Positions 21,268 to 29,521 of a stretch of 29,804 nt of DNA are shown here, piece after piece (within the stretch, counting starts at the first letter, position 1; each line of letters opens with the position of its first letter). Made by a program: the position numbers and the translations under genes. Source of the stretch: an uncultured Clostridia bacterium (lineage in GTDB: Bacteria > Bacillota > Clostridia > Christensenellales > UBA1242); NCBI GenBank assembly GCA_947626175.1, contig CANQRE010000004.1, forward strand, positions 1 through 29,804, in the 5' to 3' direction. The notes under the pieces are model-generated. The model made no database searches. It saw only the letters and a list, made by a program, of their open reading frames with translations, and had not been told where the DNA came from.

Positions 21268-22743
21268 ATGAAATTTGCAAATTTAATCAAAAATCTTGGT
21301 CTTGACAATCTGCCAGAAGAAATCAAAAATTTGGACGTAAACAAAATTTGTATTGATTGTGACAAGGTCAAAAAAGGAGATGTTTTTTTGCTTTTGAAAA
21401 GGGATAAGCAAGCAATAGAAAAAATTTTGCGAGCATTTGAAAATGGAGCAAGCATTTCACTTGCGGAAGGAAAGTATGACATAAAAAATTGCTTTTCAAT
21501 TTCAAATTCGCGAAAATCGTTTGCTCTCATGGAAAAAAGGCTCCACGGCTCAATTTGCGACAGGATGAAAATCATTGGCGTGACAGGAACAAATGGAAAA
21601 ACAACCATCACGCATCTTGTTTATCATATTTTGAAAAGTGCAGGGAAAAAAGTTGGACTTATTGGAACACTGGGCTACAAAACAGATGGGCCTTACACTC
21701 CAACAGGTTTCACAACCCCAGATCCAGATATGTTGCATGAAATTTTTGAAAGAATGGAAAGCGAAGGAATTGAATATGTTGTTATGGAAGTTTCGGCTCA
21801 TGCACTTGCTCTTGAAAAACTGAAAGGCATAAAGTTTGAAGTTTCGGTTTTGACAAATATAACGCAAGATCATTTGGATTTTTTTGGCACAATGGAAAAA
21901 TATGAGCAAGCCAAGCACAAGCTTTTTTCCAAAAGGCAATCTCTTTTGGCAGTGGTTTGCTCTGATTGCATAGATCTTGAAAAGTTTTTGTTAAAGCATC
22001 AAATTCCAACAATTTCGTATGCAATAAATTCGCCAAGTGATGTTTTTGCTGTGAACATAAATCAAACTTTGCAGGGAACTGAATTTTTTTGCAATTGTAA
22101 CGATGAACTATTTTCAGTTTCAACAAATTTGGTGGGGGATTATAACGTTGAAAACACTTTGGGGGCGATTGCGGTTTGTTCATCGCTTGGGATTGGGGTG
22201 AAAGAAATTTGTTTGGCACTTAAATATGCTCCTCCAATTGATGGAAGATTTAATGTGTTAAAAAAAGATGGCAAAAATATTGTTGTGGATTTTGCACATA
22301 CTCCAGATGGGCTTGAAAAAGCAATACAAACCGCAAGGCAATTCACATCGGGCAGACTTATCACCATGTTTGGATGCGGCGGAGAAAGGGATGAAGGCAA
22401 AAGACCAATCATGGGACGGATTTGCTCATCGCTTTCAGATGTCACAGTTTTGACAAGTGACAATCCAAGGCATGAAGATCCAATGAAAATCATTTGTGAC
22501 ATTCAAAAAGGAATCACAAAAGGAACAACTTTTGTTGAGCCTGACAGAGCCAAGGCTGTGAAAATTGCACTTGAACAGGCAAAGGCAGGCGACACGGTGC
22601 TGCTTGCGGGAAAGGGAGCAGAAAAAGAGCAAGTGATTGGTGACACAAAATATCCTTATGATGATTTTGAGGAAGTTTACAAATTTTTCCGCAGCAAATT
22701 TCAAGTGATAGAAGGAGATGCAAACGTTGAACATTTCAGTTAA
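21268..22743 (+). CDS. murE: UDP-MurNAc-tripeptide synthetase, meso-diaminopimelate type
   Basis: MurE adds the third amino acid to UDP-MurNAc-L-Ala-D-Glu in the cytoplasm. The 491-residue protein has the P-loop GVTGTNGKTT (104-113), TTPDPDMLHE and EVSAHAL. It also has ITQDHLDFFG, the YEQAKHKLF block with the modified lysine, and DFAHTPDGLE. DNPRHEDP (398-405) is the signature for meso-diaminopimelate rather than lysine. The N-terminal domain is shortened and has DCDKV where DSRxV is usual, and it lacks the following GxxxDG turn that contacts UDP. AAGGAG precedes the ATG. Its 3' end overlaps mraY, and it begins the murE-mraY-murD-ftsW string. Confidence 0.94.
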   Translation: MKFANLIKNLGLDNLPEEIKNLDVNKICIDCDKVKKGDVFLLLKRDKQAIEKILRAFENGASISLAEGKYDIKNCFSISNSRKSFALMEKRLHGSICDRMKIIGVTGTNGKTTITHLVYHILKSAGKKVGLIGTLGYKTDGPYTPTGFTTPDPDMLHEIFERMESEGIEYVVMEVSAHALALEKLKGIKFEVSVLTNITQDHLDFFGTMEKYEQAKHKLFSKRQSLLAVVCSDCIDLEKFLLKHQIPTISYAINSPSDVFAVNINQTLQGTEFFCNCNDELFSVSTNLVGDYNVENTLGAIAVCSSLGIGVKEICLALKYAPPIDGRFNVLKKDGKNIVVDFAHTPDGLEKAIQTARQFTSGRLITMFGCGGERDEGKRPIMGRICSSLSDVTVLTSDNPRHEDPMKIICDIQKGITKGTTFVEPDRAKAVKIALEQAKAGDTVLLAGKGAEKEQVIGDTKYPYDDFEEVYKFFRSKFQVIEGDANVEHFS

Positions 22744-23692
22744 GCTTATTTTGGCTTGTTGCACCAGTTTTATAATTGGGCTTTTGCTGATAAAGCCGAT
22801 GATTGCAACATGCAAAAAACTTAGGGCACAGCAAACGATTTTGCACTATGTTGAAAATCATTCCTCAAAAGCGGGAACTCCAACAATGGGCGGGATAATC
22901 TTTATTTTGGCAAGCATAGTCGGAGGCGGATTTTTTTTGTGGGAAAATTCGCTTTTGGGATGGCTTAGTTTGATCATTATGTTTGCATTTGGAATTTTGG
23001 GGTTTTTGGATGATTTTTTAAAAGTCCATTTCCATCAAAATGAAGGGCTAAAGCCATATCAAAAATTGATTGGACAAGCTTTGATTGGACTTGTGATTGG
23101 ATTTTTTTTGTTTTATGAAGTAAATCCGCAATTTGATTTTTTTGGCCTTACATTTTCAATTTCATGGGCAATCATCCCTTTTGCAGAGTTTGTTTTTTTG
23201 GCAGTTTCAAATGCCGTGAATTTGACTGATGGGCTAGATGGACTGGCTGGCGGGACAAGCTTTGTTTATCTTTTGTTTTTTGGCGCAATTGTTGCTCTTA
23301 TTGGAACAGAGCAAACAAATATGCTTGCAGTTTCGGCATTTTTGGTGGCAGGGGGGCTTTTGGCTTTTTTGTCGGTCAACACCTTTCCAGCAAAAATTTT
23401 TATGGGCGACACAGGCTCACTTGCACTTGGGGGCTATATTGCCGCACTTGCGTTGTTCTCTGGAAAAGCCCTTCTCATCCCGCTGATGGGAATAATGTTC
23501 GTTTTGTCGGCACTAAGTGACATCATTCAGGTTGCATATTACAAAAAAACAAAAAAACGGGTGTTTTTGATGGCGCCACTTCATCATCATTTTGAAAAAA
23601 AGGGTGTGCATGAAAATCGCATTGTCACAATATATATACTGGTGACAGGTCTAATCAGTGCGATTTGTCTTTGCCTGGAAATTGTGTTTTAA
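22727..23692 (+). CDS. mraY: Phospho-N-acetylmuramoyl-pentapeptide transferase
   Basis: MraY moves phospho-MurNAc-pentapeptide from UDP to undecaprenyl phosphate, making lipid I in the membrane. The protein has about ten hydrophobic helices and the family motifs: GTPTMGG, FGILGFLDDFLK (the Asp pair), NAVNLTDGLDGLAGG, FPAKIFMGDTGSLALGG and MAPLHHHFE. AAGGAG at 22712-22717 abuts an ATG at 22718 with no spacing, whereas the in-frame TTG at 22727 is 9 nt away. I prefer the TTG, giving 321 residues; the ATG would add three. It overlaps the murE 3' end and is followed 9 nt later by murD. Confidence 0.95.
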   Translation: MNISVKLILACCTSFIIGLLLIKPMIATCKKLRAQQTILHYVENHSSKAGTPTMGGIIFILASIVGGGFFLWENSLLGWLSLIIMFAFGILGFLDDFLKVHFHQNEGLKPYQKLIGQALIGLVIGFFLFYEVNPQFDFFGLTFSISWAIIPFAEFVFLAVSNAVNLTDGLDGLAGGTSFVYLLFFGAIVALIGTEQTNMLAVSAFLVAGGLLAFLSVNTFPAKIFMGDTGSLALGGYIAALALFSGKALLIPLMGIMFVLSALSDIIQVAYYKKTKKRVFLMAPLHHHFEKKGVHENRIVTIYILVTGLISAICLCLEIVF

Positions 23693-23701
23693 AGAGGGAA
23701 G

Positions 23702-25003
23702 ATGAAAAAATTGCGTGGCAAACGTGTGCTTGTTTACGGACTTGGTGGAAGTGGAACAAGTGCATGTCGTCTTTTGCACACCTTTGGGGCGTGCGTTAGT
23801 GTGTTTGATGATGACAAAAGGTTTCGTAGCCTTTTTTGTTTTGATGAAAATCCGCTGGCAAACAAATATGATTTAGTGGTTGTCAGCCCAGGAATAAAGG
23901 TAAGGGAAAACAATCTCATCGCAGGTTTTATTGCCAACAAAATTCCGGTGATAAGTGAAATTGACCTTGGAAGCATTTTTTGTTTGGGCAAGCTGATTGC
24001 CATCACTGGAACAAATGGAAAAACTACCACTTGCAGTTTGCTTGGAAAAATTTTTGATGAAGCCAAAAAGAAAAATTTTGTTTGCGGAAACATTGGCATG
24101 CCAATTTCGGCAATTGCACTTAAAACTGACAAAAAATGTTTCATCGTTTGTGAAACATCCAATTTCCAACTTGAACTTTCAAAACTTTTTGCTCCTGACA
24201 TCGCCTGCGTTTTGAACATTGAGCAAGATCATATTGACAGACATGGCAGTTTTGACGAATATAAAAAAGTTAAAAACAAAATTTTTCAAAACACAAAGGG
24301 CAGGAAAAAAGCAATTGTAAATTTAGACGATGAAGGCGCTGTTTCATTAAATTTGCCAAAAAAAACGCAATTTTTCTCACAAAAAACGCTAAAAAATGGG
24401 GTTTGTGTGAAAAATGGCTGTGTTTATAATGGAAAAACGCGGATTATTTCAACAGGCGAAATTCCGCTTATCGGCGAAAAAAACATTTCAAATGTGCTTG
24501 CAGCAATTGCAATTGCGCTTGAATGCAAAATCAAAACAAAATTCATTCGCTCGGCAATAATATCCTTTTCACCGCCGCCACACAGGCTGGAATTTGTTGC
24601 ACAAATTGGCGGAGTTAAATTTGTGAATGATTCAAAAGCAACAAATGTTGCATGTGTCAAAATGGCACTTGAAAGCTTGCAAGAAAAAAGTGTTTTGCTT
24701 TTGCTTGGTGGACAAAACAAAAATTTAGATTTTGAAAAACTATTTGAAGAAAAGCCAAAGCTAAAAAAATGTTTATGCTTTGGTCAGGCAGCAAATGAAA
24801 TTGCTTTGGTTGCAAAAAAATATGGCTATGCAAGTGAAGTTTTTTCGTCACTTAAAGATGCCGCCTTTTTTGCAAAGAAAATTGCCGTTAAGGGTGACAC
24901 CGTTTTGCTTTCGCCAGGTTGTGCAAGTTTTGATGAGTTTTCGTCTTATGCTGTGCGTGGTCAAATTTTCAAGGAGATTGTCAAAGGTGAGAGTCAAACT
25001 TAA
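23702..25003 (+). CDS. murD: UDP-MurNAc-L-alanine--D-glutamate ligase
   Basis: MurD adds D-glutamate to UDP-MurNAc-L-Ala. The 433-residue protein has the N-terminal Rossmann motif VYGLGGSGTSA and SPGI. The P-loop is TGTNGKTTT (near 100), followed by SNFQLE, NIEQDHIDRHGS and KNISNVLAA. HRLEFV, NDSKATN and SPGCASFDEF lie in the C-terminal domain. All three Mur-ligase domains are complete. The ribosome site is AGAGGGAAG just before the ATG. The 3' end overlaps ftsW by 17 nt. Confidence 0.95.
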   Translation: MKKLRGKRVLVYGLGGSGTSACRLLHTFGACVSVFDDDKRFRSLFCFDENPLANKYDLVVVSPGIKVRENNLIAGFIANKIPVISEIDLGSIFCLGKLIAITGTNGKTTTCSLLGKIFDEAKKKNFVCGNIGMPISAIALKTDKKCFIVCETSNFQLELSKLFAPDIACVLNIEQDHIDRHGSFDEYKKVKNKIFQNTKGRKKAIVNLDDEGAVSLNLPKKTQFFSQKTLKNGVCVKNGCVYNGKTRIISTGEIPLIGEKNISNVLAAIAIALECKIKTKFIRSAIISFSPPPHRLEFVAQIGGVKFVNDSKATNVACVKMALESLQEKSVLLLLGGQNKNLDFEKLFEEKPKLKKCLCFGQAANEIALVAKKYGYASEVFSSLKDAAFFAKKIAVKGDTVLLSPGCASFDEFSSYAVRGQIFKEIVKGESQT

Positions 25004-26087
25004 CTTTTTCCTAATTTCTTTTGTCGTTTTGGGACTGGCTGTTTTTGGGGCGGTTATGGTTTATTCGGCAAGCAGTTATTCCGCCGCATATCATTATGGC
25101 AATCAATATTTTTTTCTATATAAACAAACTTTTGGCATTGTGATTGGATTTATGCTGATGATTGTGCTTTCGTTTTTTGATTATCACAAACTTAAAAAAT
25201 TTAAATGGCTTTTTGTTGCGGTGAGCGTGGCTTTGCTGCTGCTTGTTTTTGTGCCTGGAATTGGAACAGAAAGCTATGGTGCGAAAAGGTGGATTTCACT
25301 TTTTGGAATATCGCTTCAGCCTTCAGAAATTGCAAAATTTGCGCTTGTGATTTTTTTGGCGGCGTATCTAAGTGAGCATCACGACAACATAAAGTCCTTC
25401 AAAACGCTTATTGTCCCAATTTCGGTGGCAGGGGCAATGTGCGCACTTGTGATTATTGAGCCATCGATGTCGGTGACAATGTGCCTTGCGTTTGTCACAC
25501 TTTTTATGCTTATTGCGGGCGGGATAAGCAAAAAGCACACGATAATATTTTCTTCTGTTGCAGCTATGGCTGTTCCTGTTTTGATTGCAATAGAGCCATA
25601 TCGACTCAAGCGTTTGTTTGCGTTCATAAATCCTTGGGCATCTCCTCAAGGCGAAGGATTTCAACTCATCCAATCGCTTTATTCGCTTGGATCGGGTGGA
25701 TGGTTTGGCGTTGGGCTTTTTAATTCCAGGCAAAAATATCTTTTTTTGCCATTTGCTGAATCAGATTTCATCTTTTCTGTGATTGGTGAAGAATTTGGCC
25801 TTGTTGGCTGCATTTTGCTTATGATGACGTTTGTTTTGCTCATCACGCTGCTTGTCAAAATCGCATTGAACGCTCCTGACAGATTTGGGGCGCTGCTTGC
25901 GGGCGGAATTGCGTTTATTATTGCAATTCAAACAATTTTAAATATTGCTGTTGTAACTGGCTCAATTCCGCCAACAGGGCTGCCACTTCCATTTATTTCA
26001 AGTGGCGGAACAAGCGTAATGATGTTTATGGCCGGAATTGGATTATGCTTAAACGTTCTTAGACAACACAAAAAGGCTGCAATATAA
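24987..26087 (+). CDS. ftsW: Septal peptidoglycan polymerase FtsW (SEDS family)
   Basis: A SEDS glycosyltransferase that polymerises lipid II at the septum with a partner penicillin-binding protein. The 366-residue product has about ten membrane helices and the family motifs MVYSASSYSA, KRWISLFGISLQPSEIAKFA, FLPFAESDFIFSVIGEEFGL and GLPLPFISSGGTS. RodA is an alternative by family, but the position after murD favours FtsW. The GTG at 24987 has AAGGAG at 24971-24976, 10 nt upstream; the open frame before it encodes non-membrane sequence lying inside murD and is not used. murG, which usually follows ftsW, is absent. Confidence 0.93.
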   Translation: MRVKLNFFLISFVVLGLAVFGAVMVYSASSYSAAYHYGNQYFFLYKQTFGIVIGFMLMIVLSFFDYHKLKKFKWLFVAVSVALLLLVFVPGIGTESYGAKRWISLFGISLQPSEIAKFALVIFLAAYLSEHHDNIKSFKTLIVPISVAGAMCALVIIEPSMSVTMCLAFVTLFMLIAGGISKKHTIIFSSVAAMAVPVLIAIEPYRLKRLFAFINPWASPQGEGFQLIQSLYSLGSGGWFGVGLFNSRQKYLFLPFAESDFIFSVIGEEFGLVGCILLMMTFVLLITLLVKIALNAPDRFGALLAGGIAFIIAIQTILNIAVVTGSIPPTGLPLPFISSGGTSVMMFMAGIGLCLNVLRQHKKAAI

Positions 26088-26102
26088 GTCTGTCAGCCTT
26101 TT
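26071..26102 (+). terminator. Inverted repeat at the ftsW stop codon
   Basis: AAAAGGCTG (26071-26079) and CAGCCTTTT (26094-26102) form a 9-bp stem with a 14-nt loop containing the ftsW stop codon. The T-run is only four bases, so termination is plausible but probably incomplete. Confidence 0.55.
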
Positions 26103-26109
26103 GTGGCAC

Positions 26110-26138
26110 TTTACAACATTTTTTTCATACAATGAAAT
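26110..26138 (+). promoter_or_regulatory. Possible promoter of murA
   Basis: TTTACA (26110-26115), a 17-bp spacer and TGAAAT (26133-26138). A TACAAT at 26128-26133 is a better -10 by itself but has no -35 at the right distance. The leader to the murA ATG would be about 27 nt. Confidence 0.4.
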
Positions 26139-26171
26139 GTGACTATGTTGCTTACCACAAAAGAGGGAAAA

Positions 26172-27428
26172 ATGAGTAAACTATTGATTCGTGGCGGACA
26201 TAAACTTTGTGGGGAAATAAATATAACTGCAGCAAAAAATTCCTATCTTCCAATTTTGGCTTCATGTGTTTTGTGTGAAGATGAAATTGTGTTACATAAC
26301 TATCCCTGTTATTTAGACACAAAAAACATGTGTGAAATTTTGTCAAGCTTGGGCGCAAAAATAAAGGAAACCGACCACAGCTTGACAATTGACCCCGCGT
26401 CCATAAATTCCTTTTCCATTGAAAGTGCTCTTGCTGGCCAAGTGCGTTCCTCTATTTTTATGCTAGGTCCGCTGCTTGGCAGGTTTAAAAAAGCAAAAGT
26501 TGCTTATCCTGGTGGATGTGAAATCGGAGCAAGGCCAATTGACATTCATTTGTCAGGCTTTCGCAAGCTTGGCGTGGATATTGAAGAAAGGCATGGCTAC
26601 ATTTATTGCGATGCAAAAAACATTCATCCTGCAACACTTTTGCTTGAATTCCCAAGTGTTGGAGCAACTGAAAGCTTGATGATGGCAAGCGTGTTATTAA
26701 AAGGCGAAACAAAAATATATAACGCGGCACGCGAACCTGAAATTGTTGATCTTCAAAAGTTTTTAAACAGTCTTGGCGCAAATATTCGTGGAGCAGGAAG
26801 CGGTGAAATTGTGATCGAAGGAGTTGAAAAGCTGTCTGGTGGCGAATTTACTCCAATTGGCGACCGAATTGTTGCCGGCACATTTATGATTGCAACAGCA
26901 ATGTGCGGAGGCAATGTGCTTCTTAAGGGAGTGAAACCTGAACATTTGCAGGCAATTATCGACAAACTTGACAAAACTGCTTGCACAATAACCATTAAAA
27001 ATGATAAAATTAAAGTGCAAAGTGATGGTCATCCGCTTTCGCTTGGCAAAATTGAAACAGCCGTGTATCCAGGGCTTCCAACTGACCTTCAAGCTCAGCT
27101 TATGGCGCTTAGTTGCGTTTGCGATGGAAGCACAATGATTGTTGAAAATGTGTTTGAATCGCGTTTTAAACACGTTCCGGAACTTATCAAAATGGGTGCA
27201 TCTGTGCATATAAAGGACAGAGTTGCCCTTGTCAAAGGGGTGAAACATTTGTATGGCGCCCCAGTAACCGGAATGGAGCTTCGAGGAACGGCTTCGCTTG
27301 TTCTTGCAGGGCTTGTGGCCGAAGGCTACACAACCGTTGAAGGCATAAAGCATTTGGACAGGGGATATAACAATTTTGAAAACGACTTGCAAAGCCTTGG
27401 GGGTGACATAAAAAGGATTGACGATTGA
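26172..27428 (+). CDS. murA: UDP-N-acetylglucosamine 1-carboxyvinyltransferase
   Basis: MurA commits UDP-GlcNAc to peptidoglycan by adding enolpyruvate from phosphoenolpyruvate. The 418 residues are the family length. ITAAKNSYLPILAS includes the catalytic-site Lys22-Asn23 pair. PGGCEIGARPIDIHL carries Cys116, the residue alkylated by fosfomycin, so the enzyme should be of the sensitive type. PSVGATESLMMA and the C-terminal TDLQAQLMAL and RGTASLVLAGL blocks are typical. The ATG at 26172 follows GAGGG at 26163; an earlier in-frame GTG has no ribosome site. Its stop overlaps the ftsQ TTG start. Confidence 0.96.
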   Translation: MSKLLIRGGHKLCGEINITAAKNSYLPILASCVLCEDEIVLHNYPCYLDTKNMCEILSSLGAKIKETDHSLTIDPASINSFSIESALAGQVRSSIFMLGPLLGRFKKAKVAYPGGCEIGARPIDIHLSGFRKLGVDIEERHGYIYCDAKNIHPATLLLEFPSVGATESLMMASVLLKGETKIYNAAREPEIVDLQKFLNSLGANIRGAGSGEIVIEGVEKLSGGEFTPIGDRIVAGTFMIATAMCGGNVLLKGVKPEHLQAIIDKLDKTACTITIKNDKIKVQSDGHPLSLGKIETAVYPGLPTDLQAQLMALSCVCDGSTMIVENVFESRFKHVPELIKMGASVHIKDRVALVKGVKHLYGAPVTGMELRGTASLVLAGLVAEGYTTVEGIKHLDRGYNNFENDLQSLGGDIKRIDD

Positions 27429-28249
27429 AAAAAAAGTGGATTGTTTTGCTTTGTGCAGTTGTGGTGGTGATTGTTACAGTTGTAATATTATCTTTCACGC
27501 TGTTCACAGTGCAAACAATTTCAATTGATTTCAGGACAAGCATAACAAAACAATATAATGGCGAGCGAATTGTCAAATCGGCAAACATAAAAAAGGGCCA
27601 AAACATTTTCTTTTTGAAAAAGAACAAGTTTGCAAGCAACGTTGAAAAAGCATTTCCTTATTTGGAAGTTATCAACATTGAAACGCTTTTTCCGTCCAAG
27701 CTTGTCATTCATTTGCGTGAAAGACAAAGCTTGTATGCCCTTAAGGATGGAGATGAATACTTGCTCATAGATTCACAGCAAAAAGTTTTGGAAAAAACAT
27801 CGAATTTGTCAAACGAAGAGCCAAGAGCAATTGTTGTGAATGAGCAGGCAAGCGCCGAAGAAGGCGAGCTTTTGAACAATTTGTTTTTAACTGAGCTTTA
27901 TGAAGGCTTTTTGCTCAATGGCAAAACGCGCGAAGATGAACTTGCAATAATAAAACAAATAGACTACTTTGAAAGCGAAAATGAAATTTATCACAACATG
28001 GAAAAAGGCCTGATGCTCACTCTTCAAAGCGGAAGAAAAGTGTTTTTGCACAACGCTGCATACGGATTGGCTTACAAAATTTCAAAGCTGTTTTCTGTTT
28101 TGGAATCACTTTCAACTCTTGCACCAAATTTTGACGATGAAGTTTTGCAAAACGCAGAAATTCACATAAACAATTATATAGGCTCAGATCACACAGAAAA
28201 GGACACTTATTTTGCACTTTATTACAACGGCGAGAAGTTGACTTTATGA
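27425..28249 (+). CDS. ftsQ: Cell division protein FtsQ/DivIB
   Basis: A bitopic divisome protein that links FtsL/FtsB-type partners to the septal synthase. The 274-residue product has a short basic cytoplasmic tail, one membrane helix (about residues 5-28) and a POTRA-like domain. The latter includes VQTISID, IKKGQNIFFLKKNKFASNVEKAFPYLEVINI and FPSKLVIHLRERQSLYAL, the last being the family strand-turn-strand pattern. A beta-rich region follows. The start is TTG at 27425, overlapping the murA stop (TTGA), with AAAGGA about 7 nt upstream. Sequence conservation in this family is low, so position before ftsA supports the call. Confidence 0.87.
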   Translation: MKKKWIVLLCAVVVVIVTVVILSFTLFTVQTISIDFRTSITKQYNGERIVKSANIKKGQNIFFLKKNKFASNVEKAFPYLEVINIETLFPSKLVIHLRERQSLYALKDGDEYLLIDSQQKVLEKTSNLSNEEPRAIVVNEQASAEEGELLNNLFLTELYEGFLLNGKTREDELAIIKQIDYFESENEIYHNMEKGLMLTLQSGRKVFLHNAAYGLAYKISKLFSVLESLSTLAPNFDDEVLQNAEIHINNYIGSDHTEKDTYFALYYNGEKLTL

Positions 28250-28288
28250 ATAGGTATGCAAAAAAATTTATAAATATAAAAAATTTGT

Positions 28289-28317
28289 TTGACAAATTTT
28301 GTCATAAGGAATAGAAT
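28289..28317 (+). promoter_or_regulatory. Consensus promoter of ftsA with palindrome over the -35
   Basis: TTGACA (28289-28294), a 17-bp spacer and TAGAAT (28312-28317) form an almost perfect sigma-A promoter. A perfect 15-bp palindrome, TGACAAA-T-TTTGTCA (28290-28304), covers most of the -35. A second inverted repeat, AATTTGT-TTG-ACAAATT (28282-28298), overlaps it. The transcript should start near 28324, about 12 nt before the ATG. Confidence 0.8.
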
Positions 28318-28335
28318 AAGGGGGTAAGGTGAAAA

Positions 28336-29451
28336 ATGTTTAAGAAAGAAGTCGTTTGTTTGGAAATTGGTTCAGCAAAGCTTAGGGTTATTGTTGCTCA
28401 AGAAGGAGTTAACAACACTTTGCTTGTCAAAGAGCTTGCCACTTTGGATTTTGATGGCTATTTTCAAGGCGAGTGGGTTGATGAAAAACGCCTTGCTCCA
28501 AGCATATTTGAAATTCTCAAACAAATTGATTTTAGAAAAAAGAAATATGACAAAAAACTGTATATAGCTTTGCCTGCTGAAATGACAAAGGTTGTCAATG
28601 TTTCAGCTTCAATCAACATTGAAGGGCTTGGCAAGGCCACAAAAAATGATGTTGACAATTTGATTTCACAAGCAATTTCAAAAGCAAAGGCTGAGGAATG
28701 CGAGGTTGTGAGCATTTCAAACATAAGATATCTTGTTGATGAAAACGACCTTGGTGACCCTGTTGGAAAAAAAGGACGAAATCTCACTGGCGAATTTTCG
28801 GTTATTCTTTGCGAAAAAACTTTGATTGAAAGGTTTAATGGCATTTGCAGCGACCTTGGATTTGTGTGCGTTGAATATGTAAGCGAAGTTTTGTGCGGCG
28901 CAACAATGCTTTTGCCTGAGGAAGAAAGAAGAGATGGGGCAATCCTTGTTGATATTGGGGCTTTGTCCACAAGTGTTACATACATAAAAGGCGAAGGAAT
29001 TTTGGCTTTAACATCATTTTCAATTGGCGGAGGACACATAACAAGCGATTTGTGTGACACCTTTGATTTGACCTACGAAGACGGAGAGCGACTTAAAAAA
29101 CAAGTTGTCATTTCGGTGGAAGCAGGGCCTCTTGATTATTATGATCTTCCAACAGTTGATGGAAAAATCCAAAGAATTCCGCAAGAAGATGCCAACAAAG
29201 TGGTCGCATATCGACTTGAAGCAATTGCTTCGGCAATAAATCAATGCTTGGTTATGCAAGGCATAAATTTAACAAACTACATTCCTGTTTATTTGATAGG
29301 TGCAGGGGCAAGCAAAATAAAAGGTGGAAAGGACTTTTTGTCAAAATGCTTGTCAAGAAACATTGTATATGGCCATTCCGATTTGCCTGGAAAGGACAAG
29401 CCTGAAGATGGAATTATATATGCCATTGCAAAATATGCACTTAAAAATTGA
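28336..29451 (+). CDS. ftsA: FtsA-like division actin homologue, short form
   Basis: A 371-residue actin-fold ATPase. FtsA anchors FtsZ to the membrane and recruits later divisome proteins. Visible actin-type motifs are VCLEIGSAKLRVIVA (phosphate 1), AILVDIGALSTSVTYI (phosphate 2), SIGGGHITSDLCDTF and the adenosine-motif-like YLIGAGASKIKGG. The sequence is divergent, and placement between ftsQ and ftsZ is strong support. The protein stops at GIIYAIAKYALKN, right after the actin core, so the amphipathic C-terminal membrane helix of typical FtsA (420-440 residues) is missing. AAGGTG (28326-28331) serves as ribosome site. It has its own promoter at 28289, and ftsZ has another. Confidence 0.85.
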   Translation: MFKKEVVCLEIGSAKLRVIVAQEGVNNTLLVKELATLDFDGYFQGEWVDEKRLAPSIFEILKQIDFRKKKYDKKLYIALPAEMTKVVNVSASINIEGLGKATKNDVDNLISQAISKAKAEECEVVSISNIRYLVDENDLGDPVGKKGRNLTGEFSVILCEKTLIERFNGICSDLGFVCVEYVSEVLCGATMLLPEEERRDGAILVDIGALSTSVTYIKGEGILALTSFSIGGGHITSDLCDTFDLTYEDGERLKKQVVISVEAGPLDYYDLPTVDGKIQRIPQEDANKVVAYRLEAIASAINQCLVMQGINLTNYIPVYLIGAGASKIKGGKDFLSKCLSRNIVYGHSDLPGKDKPEDGIIYAIAKYALKN

Positions 29452-29470
29452 CTAAGCTTGCTTAATTTGC

Positions 29471-29499
29471 TTGCCAAAATGGCAAATTATGATTATAAT
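29471..29499 (+). promoter_or_regulatory. Promoter of ftsZ with palindrome over the -35
   Basis: TTGCCA (29471-29476), a 17-bp spacer and a perfect TATAAT (29494-29499). The -35 is the left arm of a perfect inverted repeat, TTGCCA-AAA-TGGCAA (29471-29485). The predicted start near 29506 leaves a 16-nt leader with AAGGAG at 29510-29515. Confidence 0.8.
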
Positions 29500-29521
29500 T
29501 TAGTAAAATAAGGAGATTTCT

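Noticed and set aside
24780..24986. Long N-terminal extension of ftsW
   Set aside because: The region lies inside murD in another frame, encodes non-membrane sequence unlike SEDS proteins, and the GTG at 24987 has AAGGAG upstream.
26099..26162. TTTTGTGG and CCACAAAA 8-bp inverted repeat before murA
   Set aside because: The arms are 48 nt apart with no intermediate pairing and easily arise by chance.
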